From contig JACVVK020000192.1 in NCBI GenBank assembly GCA_018292915.2, forward strand, positions 635,001-699,000: 64,000 nucleotides of DNA, in the 5' to 3' direction. How positions within the stretch are numbered: position 1 is the stretch's first letter; each line of letters opens with the position of its first letter. Position numbers and translations under genes: made by a program. Under the pieces are notes generated by a model. That model searched no databases. It was not told where the DNA came from and saw only the letters and a list, made by a program, of their open reading frames with translations. This document shows, one piece after another, positions 25,774-37,630 of this stretch. The stretch is from Batillaria attramentaria (Eukaryota; Mollusca; Gastropoda; Batillariidae).

Positions 25774-27169
25774 TAGATCGACTGTGATTCTCAGGTCAGG
25801 TAAAGCCAATGGCAAAAATGGCCCATTAGTCAAGGAAATGTCTGTGTTGCCGTTGCCAGACACCATTTGTCTCTCAAGATAAGACCATGGGGAGGAGTGT
25901 CTAGTGTAATGGAAGAGATGATAATTATGATGACCCCAGAAATTAACCAGTAGACGATGTTATCTCACTGCTTGTCTGTCCCGCAGTATACTGATGAAGC
26001 CGGCCACGCAGGGACGAAGTGAACCTACTTGCGTAACTGGAAGTTAATTTAGTGGACTCCTAAGTAAACACAGACGGCCACTTAGCTTCAGTTTGAAATA
26101 GCGTGATTAGCGCAGACTATTAACAGGTTACAGACCGGTATTAGCTTCCAGGTCATGTAGTAAGAGCTCCGCTAAATATAGTAGAAAGTGTATGTAATGT
26201 GTATGTGACGTCTATTTCATATATGTGCATGCAATGTGTAATGTATTTTTCATTTGTATCTCATGTGTATGTACTGCCACTATATTAGCTATTGTGAGGC
26301 GCCCAGAGTTCCAGCAGGAGGTTGGGCGCCAGACAAATCCTCATCATTATTATTATTATTATAAAATCCGCCTTTGCCCCTAAAGTTTGTGTGCAGAGTA
26401 AAAAAAAAAATGGCAATCTGGTGCTTTTTGTTGGCTTTGTGAACAAGTTTCGTGCCAGGTAATAGTAAAATTAGGGGGAAATGAGGCTGGCTTGTGGACT
26501 ATTTGTATTCAGTGATGCGCGGCTGGCACAGGAGCCAGCAGACGACCGTGGAATGAGGGGGTATGTGGTCGCTGCCAACATTGCCAAAAAAACGGAATAT
26601 TGGAATTTGTTGAAATTTACTCTGCACATGAGTCTATGGCTGCCTGATTTTTGTGATTTTTTGGGTGAATTTTAAAGCATTTCTAGGGTGTCATCTGCAA
26701 CGTTATGTGTAAGACGAAATTTGCATCTATGGTACGTAGCCTATATAACTGGGGCATATCCGGGGAAGGTTTTCCATGTAGTTTAGAGGTACTGACACGG
26801 GATTTGGTCTAGTGGTTAAGGTGTTCTTTAGTTTTTTTAAACTAAATGTCCAGAATCATTTCCAATGGCGGGTCAGTACCGGCGTTATGCTTTTAGATCA
26901 TCATCATCATCCTGCAAGTTGTGGTGGTTTATCCGTTATTTCTTATTGATTCGTGTGTCTTTTACCGCAATTTATGCAATTATCATCATTGTTGAATTAT
27001 TCCGTACTTGTTACATCACTGCATACGCATGCAATGTATGATTGTGTTTTCAATGTATAGTCATTATTCGGTTTCACTTAAGTTTATTGAATGAGCTACT
27101 TTTCTCAGTCCGCCAGTTATTTCTTCCTCCCCCCCCCCCCCACACACACACCTCTTCATCCCAATCCTC
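25774..27169. other. noncoding with retroposon-tail fragments
   Basis: 26287-26361 (GAGGCGCCCAGAGTTCCAGC, then an ATT repeat) looks like the 3' end of an old retroposon. 26805-26825 (TTTGGTCTAGTGGTTAAGG) is an isolated box-A-like stretch. A CTTCTCA-type unique sequence fills the rest. Confidence 0.5.
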
Positions 27170-27590
27170 CTTTTAAAGCCTCTATCTGTGTAACGCCGCT
27201 GGGATGTAAAACTACCGCTTTCGAAGTTCTAAGCCTGTTTGCCAGATAGAAGGATGTTTCATCTGGTGACTGCGACCGTTTTCGTTACTTTGTGGCTTCT
27301 CAGTAATAGCAGTGAAATACGACTTTCCTAGGGCCTACGGTCCGTCCACTCCTGAACAACCTGGGACTCGACAAAGCTTCTAAAAAATACTAGTAGCCAA
27401 CAGTCAGCGTCGTCTAGCTGGTTCTTCGTCCGCATCCCGGCAAAGAATTGGCTTCCGGTCTGCTCAGTATGCAGTACACTTTTAGAGCAACATACACATG
27501 GGCCAGTGTCACTGACCACAATGTTTCTCAGATGCTGTATTGTGACCCAAGTGACTGATACTGACGCACACAGTCGGCGCATTCGATGTT
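27170..27590. repeat. interspersed repeat E, uninterrupted copy
   Basis: Matches 40366-41375 in the same order and orientation (GATAGAAGGATGTTTCAT, TTACTTTGTGGCTTCT, CAGATGCTGTATTGTGACCC). This copy lacks the two insertions of the other, so it shows the empty sites. Class unknown. Confidence 0.75.
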
Positions 27591-27613
27591 TCCCCCACTC
27601 CGGCGCTGCTGTG

Positions 27614-28050
27614 TAATAATAATAATAATAATGGGTATTTAAGGGACGCCCTCCCTCCCGCAGGAGCTCAGGGCGCCTTACAGTCAACACACACTCACAC
27701 AGAAACGGAAAAAACGCGCAACATTCTTCCACACATACATTTAACTACAAACACATAATGTGCAGCATCATACACGCCCCCCCCCCCCCCCACACACACA
27801 CACACGCGCGCGCGCGACCAGCAAGATGATGATGTGGCATCATTACTGGTTTGGGGCAGTGAAGAGGTGGGTTTTCAGATTTTGTTTGAAGGATGGTTTT
27901 GTGTCTGCATATCTGATTGATGCTGGGAGACCATTCCAGCAAGTCGGACCCTTGTATGAAAAGCTACGCTGACCAAAGGTCTTTGTTCTGACTTGAGGGA
28001 TACGGAGTTTCCGAGTGTCGGCAGCAGAACGAAGATGCCTGTCATACCTC
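27614..28050. repeat. possible old interspersed repeat
   Basis: Starts with an AAT run and GGGTATTTAAGGGACGCCC, includes GGAGCTCAGGGCGCCTTACA, then GAGGTGGGTTTTCAGATTTT and CATTCCAGCAAGTCGGACCC. The style is that of widely dispersed invertebrate repeats; single copy here, with a C/CA tract at 27777-27806. Confidence 0.4.
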
Positions 28051-28892
28051 GACCACTACCAGTACCACCACCACCAGATTTACATCATTTCTCTTCCTTC
28101 ATTCGTTCATTTGTTTGTACTTTTAGGGCCTCATTAACCCGGTGTCAGTGAAGCCGATGGGACAGAGTTGCAATGGCCCACTCTGCAACCGGAAACAAAC
28201 CCAACACCTACCGCACTGCCCGCCCTGTGCCCAGCCACCGTGCAGGTGTAGCGGGCAATTTACCGGTTCGGCCAGCCAGTCTTCTTTCACTGTGATTAAT
28301 CAACTGGCTCCCTTTCACACGACGGCCCACCGACCTCGCCTGAACCGCGACACAACTGGCGGGAAAAATCACGCCTACTGTTGAGAACAAACTGCGATTC
28401 CGACCTCTTTAACTGGTCGGTAAACCGTCCTAATCTTCGTAAGCCCTGTGGTGAAATAGGACGAAACGAAACGCACACACTTGTATACACACCCCTCCGC
28501 TTGCAACAAAATAGTGCCTGAAGGCTACGTTCAGTTCGTTCTAATCTTTTCTCCCTCCCTCCCGCCACCCCACCCCCCGGCCGGGTTTCCATCCCTCCCC
28601 CACCCAGTCATACGCACCATCCGCTCCCTTTCTTTCTCCCTCCCCGGCGGCCTTCCGAGTCAGTCGGGTGGCCCAGTCAAATGAACCCGAGATCGAAAGC
28701 TTTAAGTGTTGGTTCGCATCCCGATTCAGGGACAAACTGATTTGTGTCTTTGAAATGATCCTCGTGTAGACTAGGCGGACAAAACTCAGAAGACGCAAAA
28801 CCTCACCCACCCACCCACACACACACTTCTCTTATCTCTCTCTCTAAATATGTTCGAATGTTATTTTTAAATAAAAGTTATCAGTTTAGTTT

Positions 28893-28895
<3 letters not shown>
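28051..28895. other. noncoding, one tRNA-like stretch
   Basis: 28668-28733 (GGTGGCCCAGTCAAATG ... TGGTTCGCATCCCGA) looks like a decayed tRNA-derived head. Nothing else assignable. Confidence 0.4.
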
Positions 28896-28930
<35 letters not shown>

Positions 28931-29075
28931 ACTCTCGGACGTTAGAGCGTTGGACTTTCATTGCTCAGGTCGTGATAGAATCCCCGTGGAGAGCCGAAAC
29001 AATTGTACTGGCTTTTACCTCATTGTCCCGTTTTTTATTTATTTCACACTTACGTGGTGGAAAAGGACGTTAAAC

Positions 29076-29115
<40 letters not shown>

Positions 29116-29135
29116 ACACACACACTCTCTCTCTC
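28896..29135 (+). mobile_element. SINE-A, diverged, between CT and CA tracts
   Basis: CT 28896-28928. The SINE-A copy 28929-29080 keeps AGAGCGTTGGACTTTCA and ACGTGGTGGAAAAGGACG but has a damaged box B. Its 3' end runs into CA (29080-29123) and CT. Confidence 0.7.
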
Positions 29136-29702
29136 TCCAAGAAATGACCGTGACCTTTAGTAACAGTTGTCTCACCACCACGTGCCACTACCCGAGGACT
29201 CATGTCAATTATTTTTCTCCTGCTATACAACGCTGTTCGGATGCCCGAAGTCCCCCTAGGCTCTTCACTGTCCGCTGTGTGGTCCCTGCTACCTATTTCC
29301 TTATTAACGTACAGCCCAACAATGGATTACCCACTTCTAGAATGGTCTGTAAGCACTGGCTCTCGACCCCCGGGGGAGGGGATAGAATGGCGTAGACTTT
29401 CTCCTCGCTGTTCGTGGTTGGGTTGTCAGGCAGAGTTGCCGAACATGACGCGAGGGCTTCTGGGACGGATAGTGCCCGGATTTTGATCCAGTAAATGATG
29501 TGAGTGTTGTAATGGCCCTCGATTGCGACCAGGCGTGGATTGCCATACATCAGTGGAGTGAATGTGATCAGTGTTGATGGTACTGCTTTCAGGAGTGTCT
29601 GAATAGGTGTTTCGACATTATTTTTTAGCGCTTATCGGAGTGAATTTGAAAAACCCTGTTTACAATTCCTGATTTGAAATAGGTGGCTGGAGGGTTGGGA
29701 GT
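29136..29702. other. noncoding, nothing assignable
   Basis: Unique sequence without exon features. Confidence 0.5.
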
Positions 29703-30123
29703 TTAAAGATCTAAGCTCCCAACAAAAAGCTTTCCGAAGTGTGAAAAAATTTACAGAGTCGACTGTGCAAGCACAGTCAACTCTGTCACAGTTGCAGAGT
29801 TTTCAGCGCTTCGGGGACCCTTATAAAGCCAGAGCACGAGTTTGCCGTGACATTATTTGGCTTTTGGTCAGTGAGCGAGACACATCGCTACAGTGTCCAG
29901 CGCCGGGATGTTGGGTGCTGCACGATCTTTCTCGCTCGGTGTCAAAACGCAAACTGAGCTGTGAATCAGGCTGCCCTTGACTTTTATTGGGGTTTCAGGG
30001 ACGCTGAAAACTCTGCAGCTGTGACAGAGTTGACTGTGCTTGCACGGTCGATTCTGTAAAAAAAAAAAATAAAAAAAATTCCACACTTCGGAAAGCTTTT
30101 TTGTTGGGAGCGTAGATCTTTAA
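29703..30123. mobile_element. long-terminal-inverted-repeat element with TTAA ends
   Basis: TTAA at 29703-29706 and 30120-30123 bracket a 413-bp element. Arms of about 105-120 bp (29707-29812, 30000-30119) are near-perfect reverse complements, from AGATCTA(A/C)GCTCCCAAC inward to CAGAGTTTTCAGCG. The right arm has an expanded A-run. The ~190-bp centre is noncoding. TTAA suggests a piggyBac-type origin, but the tips are not the usual CC(C/T) start. Confidence 0.75.
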
Positions 30124-30264
30124 GTCTCAGCACGGTTGTCAGACATACACAACGCAGTGGAAAACGTATCACCGAACGCACTTAATCCATCTTCTGATCA
30201 GATCCAATCACTTGGGACACAATTTAGCATGGTTTTCGAGCGCAGAGACAAATAATAAATACAT

Positions 30265-30493
30265 AGTAAATGGTATTTACACGCCAAGCCTTGACATGGA
30301 ACCCGCAGCGGAAAAGGAAGAGGGGCCGGCCTCGCAACAGCTGGAGGCGGGACACTGAGGCAGAGCAGCAGGGGTTCAACTGGACTGGAGTGGCAAGAAC
30401 AGCCCAGAATAGAGTACGATGGCGAAGGGTTGTCGATGGCCTATGCTCCACTTGGAGCCAGGGGCCTAAGTAAAGTAAGTAAATGGTATTTAC
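30265..30493 (+). mobile_element. 5'-truncated LINE 3' end with 16-bp target duplication
   Basis: The insert 30281-30477 lies between perfect copies of AGTAAATGGTATTTAC (30265-30280, 30478-30493). It encodes the C-terminal domain found after reverse transcriptase in many invertebrate non-LTR elements: RQALTWNPQRKRKRGRP, then SWRRDTEAE, RVRWRRVVDGLCST, then stop, with an AAGT-type tail. Truncation plus target duplication is the hallmark of failed target-primed reverse transcription. Clade (CR1, RTE or other) not determinable. Confidence 0.85.
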
Positions 30494-30628
30494 GTATTGC
30501 GCATTTCCTTAGAATATGAAACTCAATGTGCCGATCACTCACGCACAGTTTACTAGACAAAGATGGAAATGGTGAAACTGACAAGTTACGCAGGAAAGTC
30601 CTGGTAGGCTTTGCGAAATAGGCACGTT
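30494..30628. other. noncoding spacer
   Basis: Unique sequence between the LINE end and the palindrome. Confidence 0.5.
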
Positions 30629-30720
30629 TTAACTCTTTGACGACGGAGCGCAATTTCTGACACACGATTTCCTATAGGAAATCGTGTGTCAGAAATTGCG
30701 CTCCGTCGTCAAAGAGTTAA
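30629..30720. mobile_element. perfect 92-bp palindrome with TTAA ends (minimal piggyBac-like MITE)
   Basis: The arms 30629-30674 and 30675-30720 are exact reverse complements, 46 bp each, with no spacer. The outer ends read TTAACTCTTTGACGACGG and its complement. A TTAA followed by C(T/C)CTTT resembles piggyBac termini, so two ends joined head to head is a reasonable reading. The RNA would form a perfect hairpin. Confidence 0.8.
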
Positions 30721-31993
30721 GAATGCTATTAAACACAGACAGCGTAGGCACATTTCTCAGATTGCCAGACAGAGACTGTGTTCCACTGTGATAAGGTTTG
30801 CGTGACAAAAGTGAAAGAGCGCTCGCCAAAAGATTTCAAAAGACGCCATCTTATTCAAAACTGACCTGAAATAGCAAGTATCCCCCTCCCCACCCCCTCC
30901 ACTGTCTGAAATAATCACATTTCTAGACATGAAACCAATTAAGGAGGCTAAAACCGGCTGACCATCCCTTCACATCTCTCGCAGAACTGGCCAGCCTTCT
31001 ACCCATAGAGCTAGAAAATGATGTAACTCTGTGCTTATAACTCAACCGCATACACGTAGCACAGTCAACGGATTTCTCCAGTTGTCATGTCAGTTTCGAC
31101 CGCTTGACATGTGTAGCCTGTGTGACACAGTGCTTGTTAGTTGAGTAACGCGACAATACCACACATCGGGTTGCACTTGGATGGCACTACAATAGAAGGA
31201 AGAGGCGGGGCACGGTGGGAGGTGGAGGGGGAGAGGTAAGGTGGTGGTGGTGGGGGGGGGGGGAGAGAAGCAATAGGGGGAAGGAGGGGCCATCGATAAG
31301 AGCGGTTGTCGAGTACAGGCAAGAGCGTGCCAAAGCCGTTACCTGTCAGGTAGCTGTCATGTTTTGCCGCGGCAGGTAGTTGTTGCTGCTGCAGATGTTA
31401 GTTACTGGGTCATGTTAGACACATCTGATAGCGATGTCGCGCGCCGCATCGGATGAATTTCCGGTCATACTACATGTCAATTGCCAGTTTACAGCGGCCG
31501 ATGTTTCATTTGACGGATATGAATGCCAGTTTCCAGCGCACCAAGAGACTGAGTTGAAAGTCGAAGGAGGGAGGGCGGGGGAAGGAAAGGGGAGGGGGGC
31601 TAGGGGCGGGGGAAACGACTTTTTTTTGGGGGGGGGGATCGAATACCACACCCACACACACACACACACACACCCACACACACACACACACAGTTCAGCG
31701 GATTCGTTTGACGCATGCATACACGTAAGTTCTCTTCTCAATCCTTCAGTCAACCAGTACGATAATTTGTATTTGTATCGGGCTGGTTGGTTGATTGCAA
31801 GTTTAGCGTCCTTCACACCCACGTAAGGATCATGTTAAACGGGTTACTGCTATCATTTATATGGTCACAGGTCTTTGTGAGCTGTTTTTGTACCATCACA
31901 CCACTTAGACATCTGGACAGTGGCAGTGTCTGTAATGCTGGCACTGAGCCAGCAGAAGCGTACTCGATGAGCGCTCCAGTAGTGTAACAACAG
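30721..31993. other. noncoding, nothing assignable
   Basis: A G-run (31252-31263), another at 31622-31638 and a CA tract (31652-31692). Unique sequence otherwise. Confidence 0.5.
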
Positions 31994-32313
31994 TTGGTTT
32001 AAACAAGTTTATTGCAATACACTTTGTTCAAAGTAAATAATTTCTGAGCATGAACAAGCTTGGCTTATAATAATGATTAGGGGTCAACAAACAAGTGCAC
32101 GTTAACGGTATTGCAATGGCGGTAATTATAGGAGATTAGAGCTAAGAGAGAGAGAGAGAGAGAGAGAGAGAAGGGGGGGGGGTGTCTAAGTGTACTCATT
32201 AAAAAAAAAAAATCTTCGTTGGACTGCGCTAGACTCATTTAAAAAAAAAAAAAAAAAAAACCTCCGCTGGGCTGCTCTAGTCTCTGTCAAGAAAGTAACA
32301 TAACTAAAACGTA
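31994..32313 (-). mobile_element. non-autonomous retroposon D, copy 1
   Basis: On the minus strand: TTACTTTCTTGACAGAGACT, AGCAGCCCAGCGGAGG, T-run, C-run, CT tract, ATTGCAATACCGTTAACGTG, then ATTGCAATAAACTTG-type end TTTAAACCAA. Flanks TAACAACAGTTG and TAACAGTCAGTTG suggest a target duplication with one indel. The right one is also the first unit of the 20-bp array. Confidence 0.75.
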
Positions 32314-32957
32314 ACAGTCAGTTGTCATAATGTACAGTCAGTTGTCATAATGTACAGTCAGTTGTCATAATTACAGTCCGTTTGTCAGAATGTACAGTCA
32401 GTGTCATAATGTACAGTCCAGTTGTCATAATGTACAGTCAGTTGTCATAATTAAGTATTGTCATAATTACAGTCATTTGTCATAATGTACAGTCAGTTGT
32501 CATAATGTACAGTCCAGTTGTCATAATGTACAGTCAGTTGTCATAATGTACAGTCAGTTGTCATAATGTACAGTCAGTTGTCATAATGTACAGTTCAGTT
32601 GGCCATAATGTACAGTCAGTTGTCATAATGTAAAGTCAGTTGTCATAATGTACAGTCAGTTGTCATAATGTACAGTCAGTTGTCATAATGTACAGTCAGT
32701 TGTCATAATGTACAGTCAGTTGTCATAATGTACAGTCAGTTGTCATAATTACAGTCAGTGTCATAATGTACAGTCAGTTGTCATAATGTTACCAGTCAGT
32801 TGTCATAATGTACAGTCAGTTGTCATAATGTACAGTCAGTTGTCATAATGTACAGTCAGTTGTCATAATGTACAGTCAGTTGTCATAATGTACAGTCAGT
32901 TGTCATAATGTACAGTCAGTTGTCATAATGTACAGTCAGTTGTCATAATGTACAGTC
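32314..32957. repeat. 20-bp tandem array, ~32 units
   Basis: Unit GTCAGTTGTCATAATGTACA. Units from 32811 to 32957 are uniform; units at 32360-32520, 32590-32610 and 32745-32800 carry 1-4-bp indels. No spacers, so not a CRISPR array. Confidence 0.95.
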
Positions 32958-33040
32958 ATTTTCACTATTATGCATTAAAATCTGGACGTCAGAGTTACTG
33001 ATTAAAAACAAACATGCATTTCAAATTTACAGAAATAATA

Positions 33041-33640
33041 TTAATAATTGTGTATGTGTAGGAGCTTTACCCAACATATTTACACGGCTCAAAGCGCCGC
33101 GAACTGAACCCAACACGCACGCTCACGTGAAACACACGAATTTTTAAATTTTCAGATTTTCAAACCTGTGTCCACGCGGATGGGCTGTTGCCACCACCAC
33201 TCACAGTAAAGTTTGATATGCTCTTTCTTCTTTCCTTTTTTTTCTTCCTGCTCTCTTCTTCTCCTTCTTCTTTTTATTTTTTCCCCACGTCTTTACATTT
33301 CAGTCCAGTTTTCCACGCCAATTTCTCCGCCATGCTCTTTGTAAACTGGTTCAGATGAGCACGTATATAAGTTTTTACTTGTTGTGCTCTCTTTTAACAT
33401 AATACTGTCTAATGCTTGACGGTGATCCGGCTTCAATGAATTAAAAAAAAAAATGTTTAAACCAAACACACGGATTTTCTCAGACACTGGTCATGAACAC
33501 ATTACAATCATGTGGTGCGAAAGGTCAGCTCAGCACTGAATACAAGTTTCGGAATTTAGAATTGCATTTTTTTTTTTAATTGTGGGCTGAACATTTCCAA
33601 AGCAGAGCAGAGGAAGCTGGGGTACCCGGAGAGAACTCCC
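33041..33640 (-). mobile_element. SINE-C copy split by a retroposon
   Basis: Minus-strand SINE-C body and tail occur in two parts, 33466-33640 (GGAAATGTTCAGCCCACAAT, CACCACATGATTGTAATGTG) and 33041-33131 (TTCACGTGAGCGTGCGTGT, GCGGCGCTTTGAGCC, then AAT tail). The head is missing. The gap is the insertion at 33145-33465. Confidence 0.8.
33132..33478 (+). mobile_element. non-autonomous retroposon F, copy 3, inside SINE-C
   Basis: The insert 33145-33465 lies between ACACACGAATTTT (33132-33144) and ACACACGGATTTT (33466-33478). It has a pyrimidine-rich middle (33225-33290), then ACTTGTTGTGCTCTCTTTTA, GACGGTGATCC, and ends AATGTTTAAACCAA. Related to 1244-1436 and 9849-9915. Confidence 0.8.
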
Positions 33641-34417
<777 letters not shown>

Positions 34418-34673
34418 TTAAACACTGTGTCCGTGTTATGTCTGTTACCTGGACCCAAACATTTCAAGTTTCAGGTCGTAAATAATTTTATGGTGGAGAA
34501 GATTGTTAAGAAAAAAGACCCATCCAAGTATAATTTTTAAACACACTGGCGGCATACAAAGAGACACTACTCCATAATGCAGCGATTAATTAGTAGCAGC
34601 GGGCTTTCACTGCGTTGTCGTCCATCCCTGCGGCGCCTTGAGCGTCTCAAAAGAGACGGATACGTGCGCCGAG

Positions 34674-34728
34674 GAATACCATACCATACCATACCATACC
34701 ATACCATACCATACCATACCATACCATA
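34674..34728. repeat. (ATACC)n microsatellite
   Basis: About 10 perfect 5-bp units. Confidence 0.97.
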
Positions 34729-35110
34729 GCAATCTTCTTGGCTACTCTCACTTTTATGAACTCTTACGTTCTGTCACAGCCATTGTTTCTGACATTGATA
34801 GAGGCGCCGACGCGAACAGAGCGCCACCTACCGGGCTCAGTGATTGTGTTTGTGTGCATGAAGACATGATAACTGTGACGTGACACCACGTGATTAATGA
34901 CCCGGCACGTGCGCTATCTGCGTGTCGTCACATACTCGTGTGTCTACACTGTATGATGTATGACGGCAGGGCTCAGTGAAAACCTCATTTTCCTGGTTTT
35001 ATCTAGGAAGATAAGGTGTTATAGCGTGTTCAGTGACATAGAATTTTATACCGAAAGGGTTACTGAAAAGGTATACTGCTGCTGCTGCTGATGCTACCGC
35101 TGCTACTGGG
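34729..35110. other. noncoding, ending in a GCT/ACT-rich stretch
   Basis: 35072-35108 (TGCTGCTGCTGCTGATGCTA and on) has the same composition as the minisatellite after the SINE, so the SINE seems to have landed in its left edge. Confidence 0.55.
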
Positions 35111-35280
35111 GGAGCCGGGGTGGTCGAATGGTAGAGCGTTGGACTTCTAATGCTCGGGTCGTGAGTTCGATCCCGGCTGGGGCCAAATATTTGTGCTGGC
35201 TTTTTCATCGTTGCCCCGTCTTTGATATCACCCTATGTGATGGAAAAGGACGTTAAACCCCCAAACACCCACCCGCCCAC
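35111..35280 (+). mobile_element. SINE-A, full length, at the minisatellite edge
   Basis: A consensus-like copy with box A TGGTCGAATGG and GAGTTCGATCCC. ACCGCTGCTACT before it and ACCGCTACTACT after it look like a target duplication, though the surrounding repeat makes this uncertain. Confidence 0.9.
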
Positions 35281-35281
35281 C

Positions 35282-37053
35282 GCTACTACTGATACTGCTA
35301 CTACTACGTTTACTGCTGCTACTATTGCTACTATAAGCACTGCTTCTACTTCTTCTGCTACAATTACAACTGCTGCTACTATTGCTACTATAAGTACTGC
35401 TTCTACTTCTTCTGCTACAATTACAACTGCTGCTACTATTGCTACTATAAGCACTGCTTCTACTTCTTCTGCTACAATTACAACTGCTGCTACTATTACT
35501 ACTATAAGTACTGCTTCTACTTCTTCTTCTGCTACAATTACAACTGCTGCTACTATTGCTACTATAAGTACTGCTTCTACTTCTTCTGCTACAATTACAA
35601 CTGCTGCTACTGTTGCTACTATAAGCACTGCTTCTACTTCTTCTGCTACAATTACAACTGCTGCTACTGTTGCTACTATAAGCACTGCTTCTACTTCTTC
35701 TGCTACAATTACAACTGCTGCTACTATTACTACTATAAGTACTGCTTCTACTTCTTCTTCTGCTACAATTACAACTGCTGCTACTATTGCTACTATAAGT
35801 ACTGCTTCTACTTCTTCTGCTACAATTACAACTGCTGCTACTATTGCTACTATAAGCACTGCTTCTACTTCTTCTTCTGCTACAATTACAACTGCTGCTA
35901 CTATTGCTACTATAAGTACTGCTTCTACTTCTTCTTCTGCTACAATTACAACTGCTGCTACTATTGCTACTATAAGTACTGCTTCTACTTCTTCTGCTAC
36001 AATTACAACTGCTGCTACTGTTGCTACTATAAGTACTGCTTCTACTTCTTCTTCTGCTACAATTACAACTGCTGCTACTATTGCTACTATAAGTACTGCT
36101 TCTACTTCTTCTGCTACAATTACAACTGCTGCTACTATTGCTACTATAAGCACTGCTTCTACTTCTTCTTCTGCTACAATTACAACTGCTGCTACTATTG
36201 CTACTATAAGTACTGCTTCTACTTCTTCTGCTACAATTACAACTGCTGCTACTATTGCTACTATAAGTACTGCTTCTACTTCTTCTGCTACAATTACAAC
36301 TGCTGCTACTATTGCTACTATAAGCACTGCTTCTACTTCTTCTTCTTGCTACAATTACAACTGCTGCTACTATTACTACTATAAGTACTGCTTCTACTTC
36401 TTCTTCTGCTACAATTACAACTGCTGCTACTATTGCTACTATAAGCACTGCTTCTACTTCTTCTGCTACAATTACAACTGCTGCTACTATTACTACTATA
36501 AGTACTGCTTCTACTTCTTCTGCTACAATTACAACTGCTGCTACTATTGCTACTATAAGTACTGCTTCTACTTCTTCTGCTACAATTACAACTGCTGCTA
36601 CTATTACTACTATAAGTACTGCTTCTACTTCTTCTGCTACAATACAACTGCTGCTACTATTGCTACTATAAGTACTGCTTCTACTTCTTCTGCTACAATT
36701 ACAACTGCTGCTACTATTACTACTATAAGTACTGCTTCTACTTCTTCTGCTACAATTACAACTGCTGCTACCTATTGGCTACAATAAGCACTGCTTCTAA
36801 TTCTTCTTCTGCTACAATTACAACTGCTGCTACTATTACTGGTACTACTCCTATTACTACTACTACTGCTACTACAATATGCACTGCTTCTACTTCTTCT
36901 TCTGCTACCACTACTGCTACTGGTAGTACTACTACTGGTGCTACCACTGAGCACTCCTCCTCCTCCTCCTCCTCCTACTACTACTACGGCTACCATTACT
37001 ACTGCTACTATTGACACCACTACTACCACTACTACTACAACTAATACTACTGG
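35282..37053. repeat. 57/60-bp minisatellite, ~25 units, with trinucleotide tail
   Basis: The core 35305-36775 repeats ATTACAACTGCTGCTACTAT, then GCTACTATAAG(C/T)ACTGC, TTCTACTTCTTCTGCTAC. One extra TCT gives the 60-bp variant. Because both lengths are multiples of three, open frames of 521 codons (+) and 406 and 364 codons (-) exist. The plus frame starts inside the SINE. From 36776 the repeat decays into ACT- and TCC-rich DNA. Confidence 0.95.
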
Positions 37054-37283
37054 GCAAATGGGATTACAGTGTGTAAATTGTTTTACATGTAATACAAACA
37101 AGGAGGAACAACCCCGTCCTACAAAGTTGTTTCTCCAAATTTCGTGTTATTTTGTCTGTTTTGTTGTTATCGTTGCCGGTTCTCCCTTCTTGAAGTGCTA
37201 CCAATGACACTAGATCCGTTACGACCCAGACCGTTTAGCCACGTGACGCGAGGGGGGGGGGGAGAGAGATGACGTCAATTCCG

Positions 37284-37630
37284 TGAACTAAACTTTTGAC
37301 GTCAGCCTCTAGCAATTAGATCGTCTGAGGATGCTTGTTCATGTCTTGTGATTTCCCTGTTGGCTTTGTGACTTCCCCGACTGAATTGTTTTTCACATGA
37401 AATCTGGAAGACCTAGAGGGCTGGTGAAATGTCGGAGGCAGTGACGATAAGCTTACTTGCAGATTTTGTCTGTGAACCAAATATTTGACGTCAGCCTCAC
37501 ACTGCTCGTCTGACAGATGATACCTTTTCGCATCATGTGATTTCCTTGTTGCTTTTGTGACTTCCGGACTGAATAATTCTTTTTTTTTTTTTCATAAAAT
37601 CTGGAAGATCTAGAGAGCTGGTGAAATGTG
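37284..37630. repeat. tandem duplication, ~190-bp unit
   Basis: 37284-37432 and 37474-37630 share TTGACGTCAGCCTC, GTGATTTCC(C/T)TGTTG, TTTGTGACTTCC, GACTGAAT and AAATCTGGAAGA(C/T)CTAGA. A weaker third piece lies at 37890-37925. Confidence 0.8.

Noticed and set aside
32314..32957. Regular 20-bp repeats that could suggest a CRISPR array
   Set aside because: Units are directly adjacent with no spacers, and the genome is eukaryotic.
35222..36787. 521-codon open frame and its 406- and 364-codon antisense partners
   Set aside because: They consist of a 57/60-bp minisatellite and start in a SINE; no protein family resemblance.
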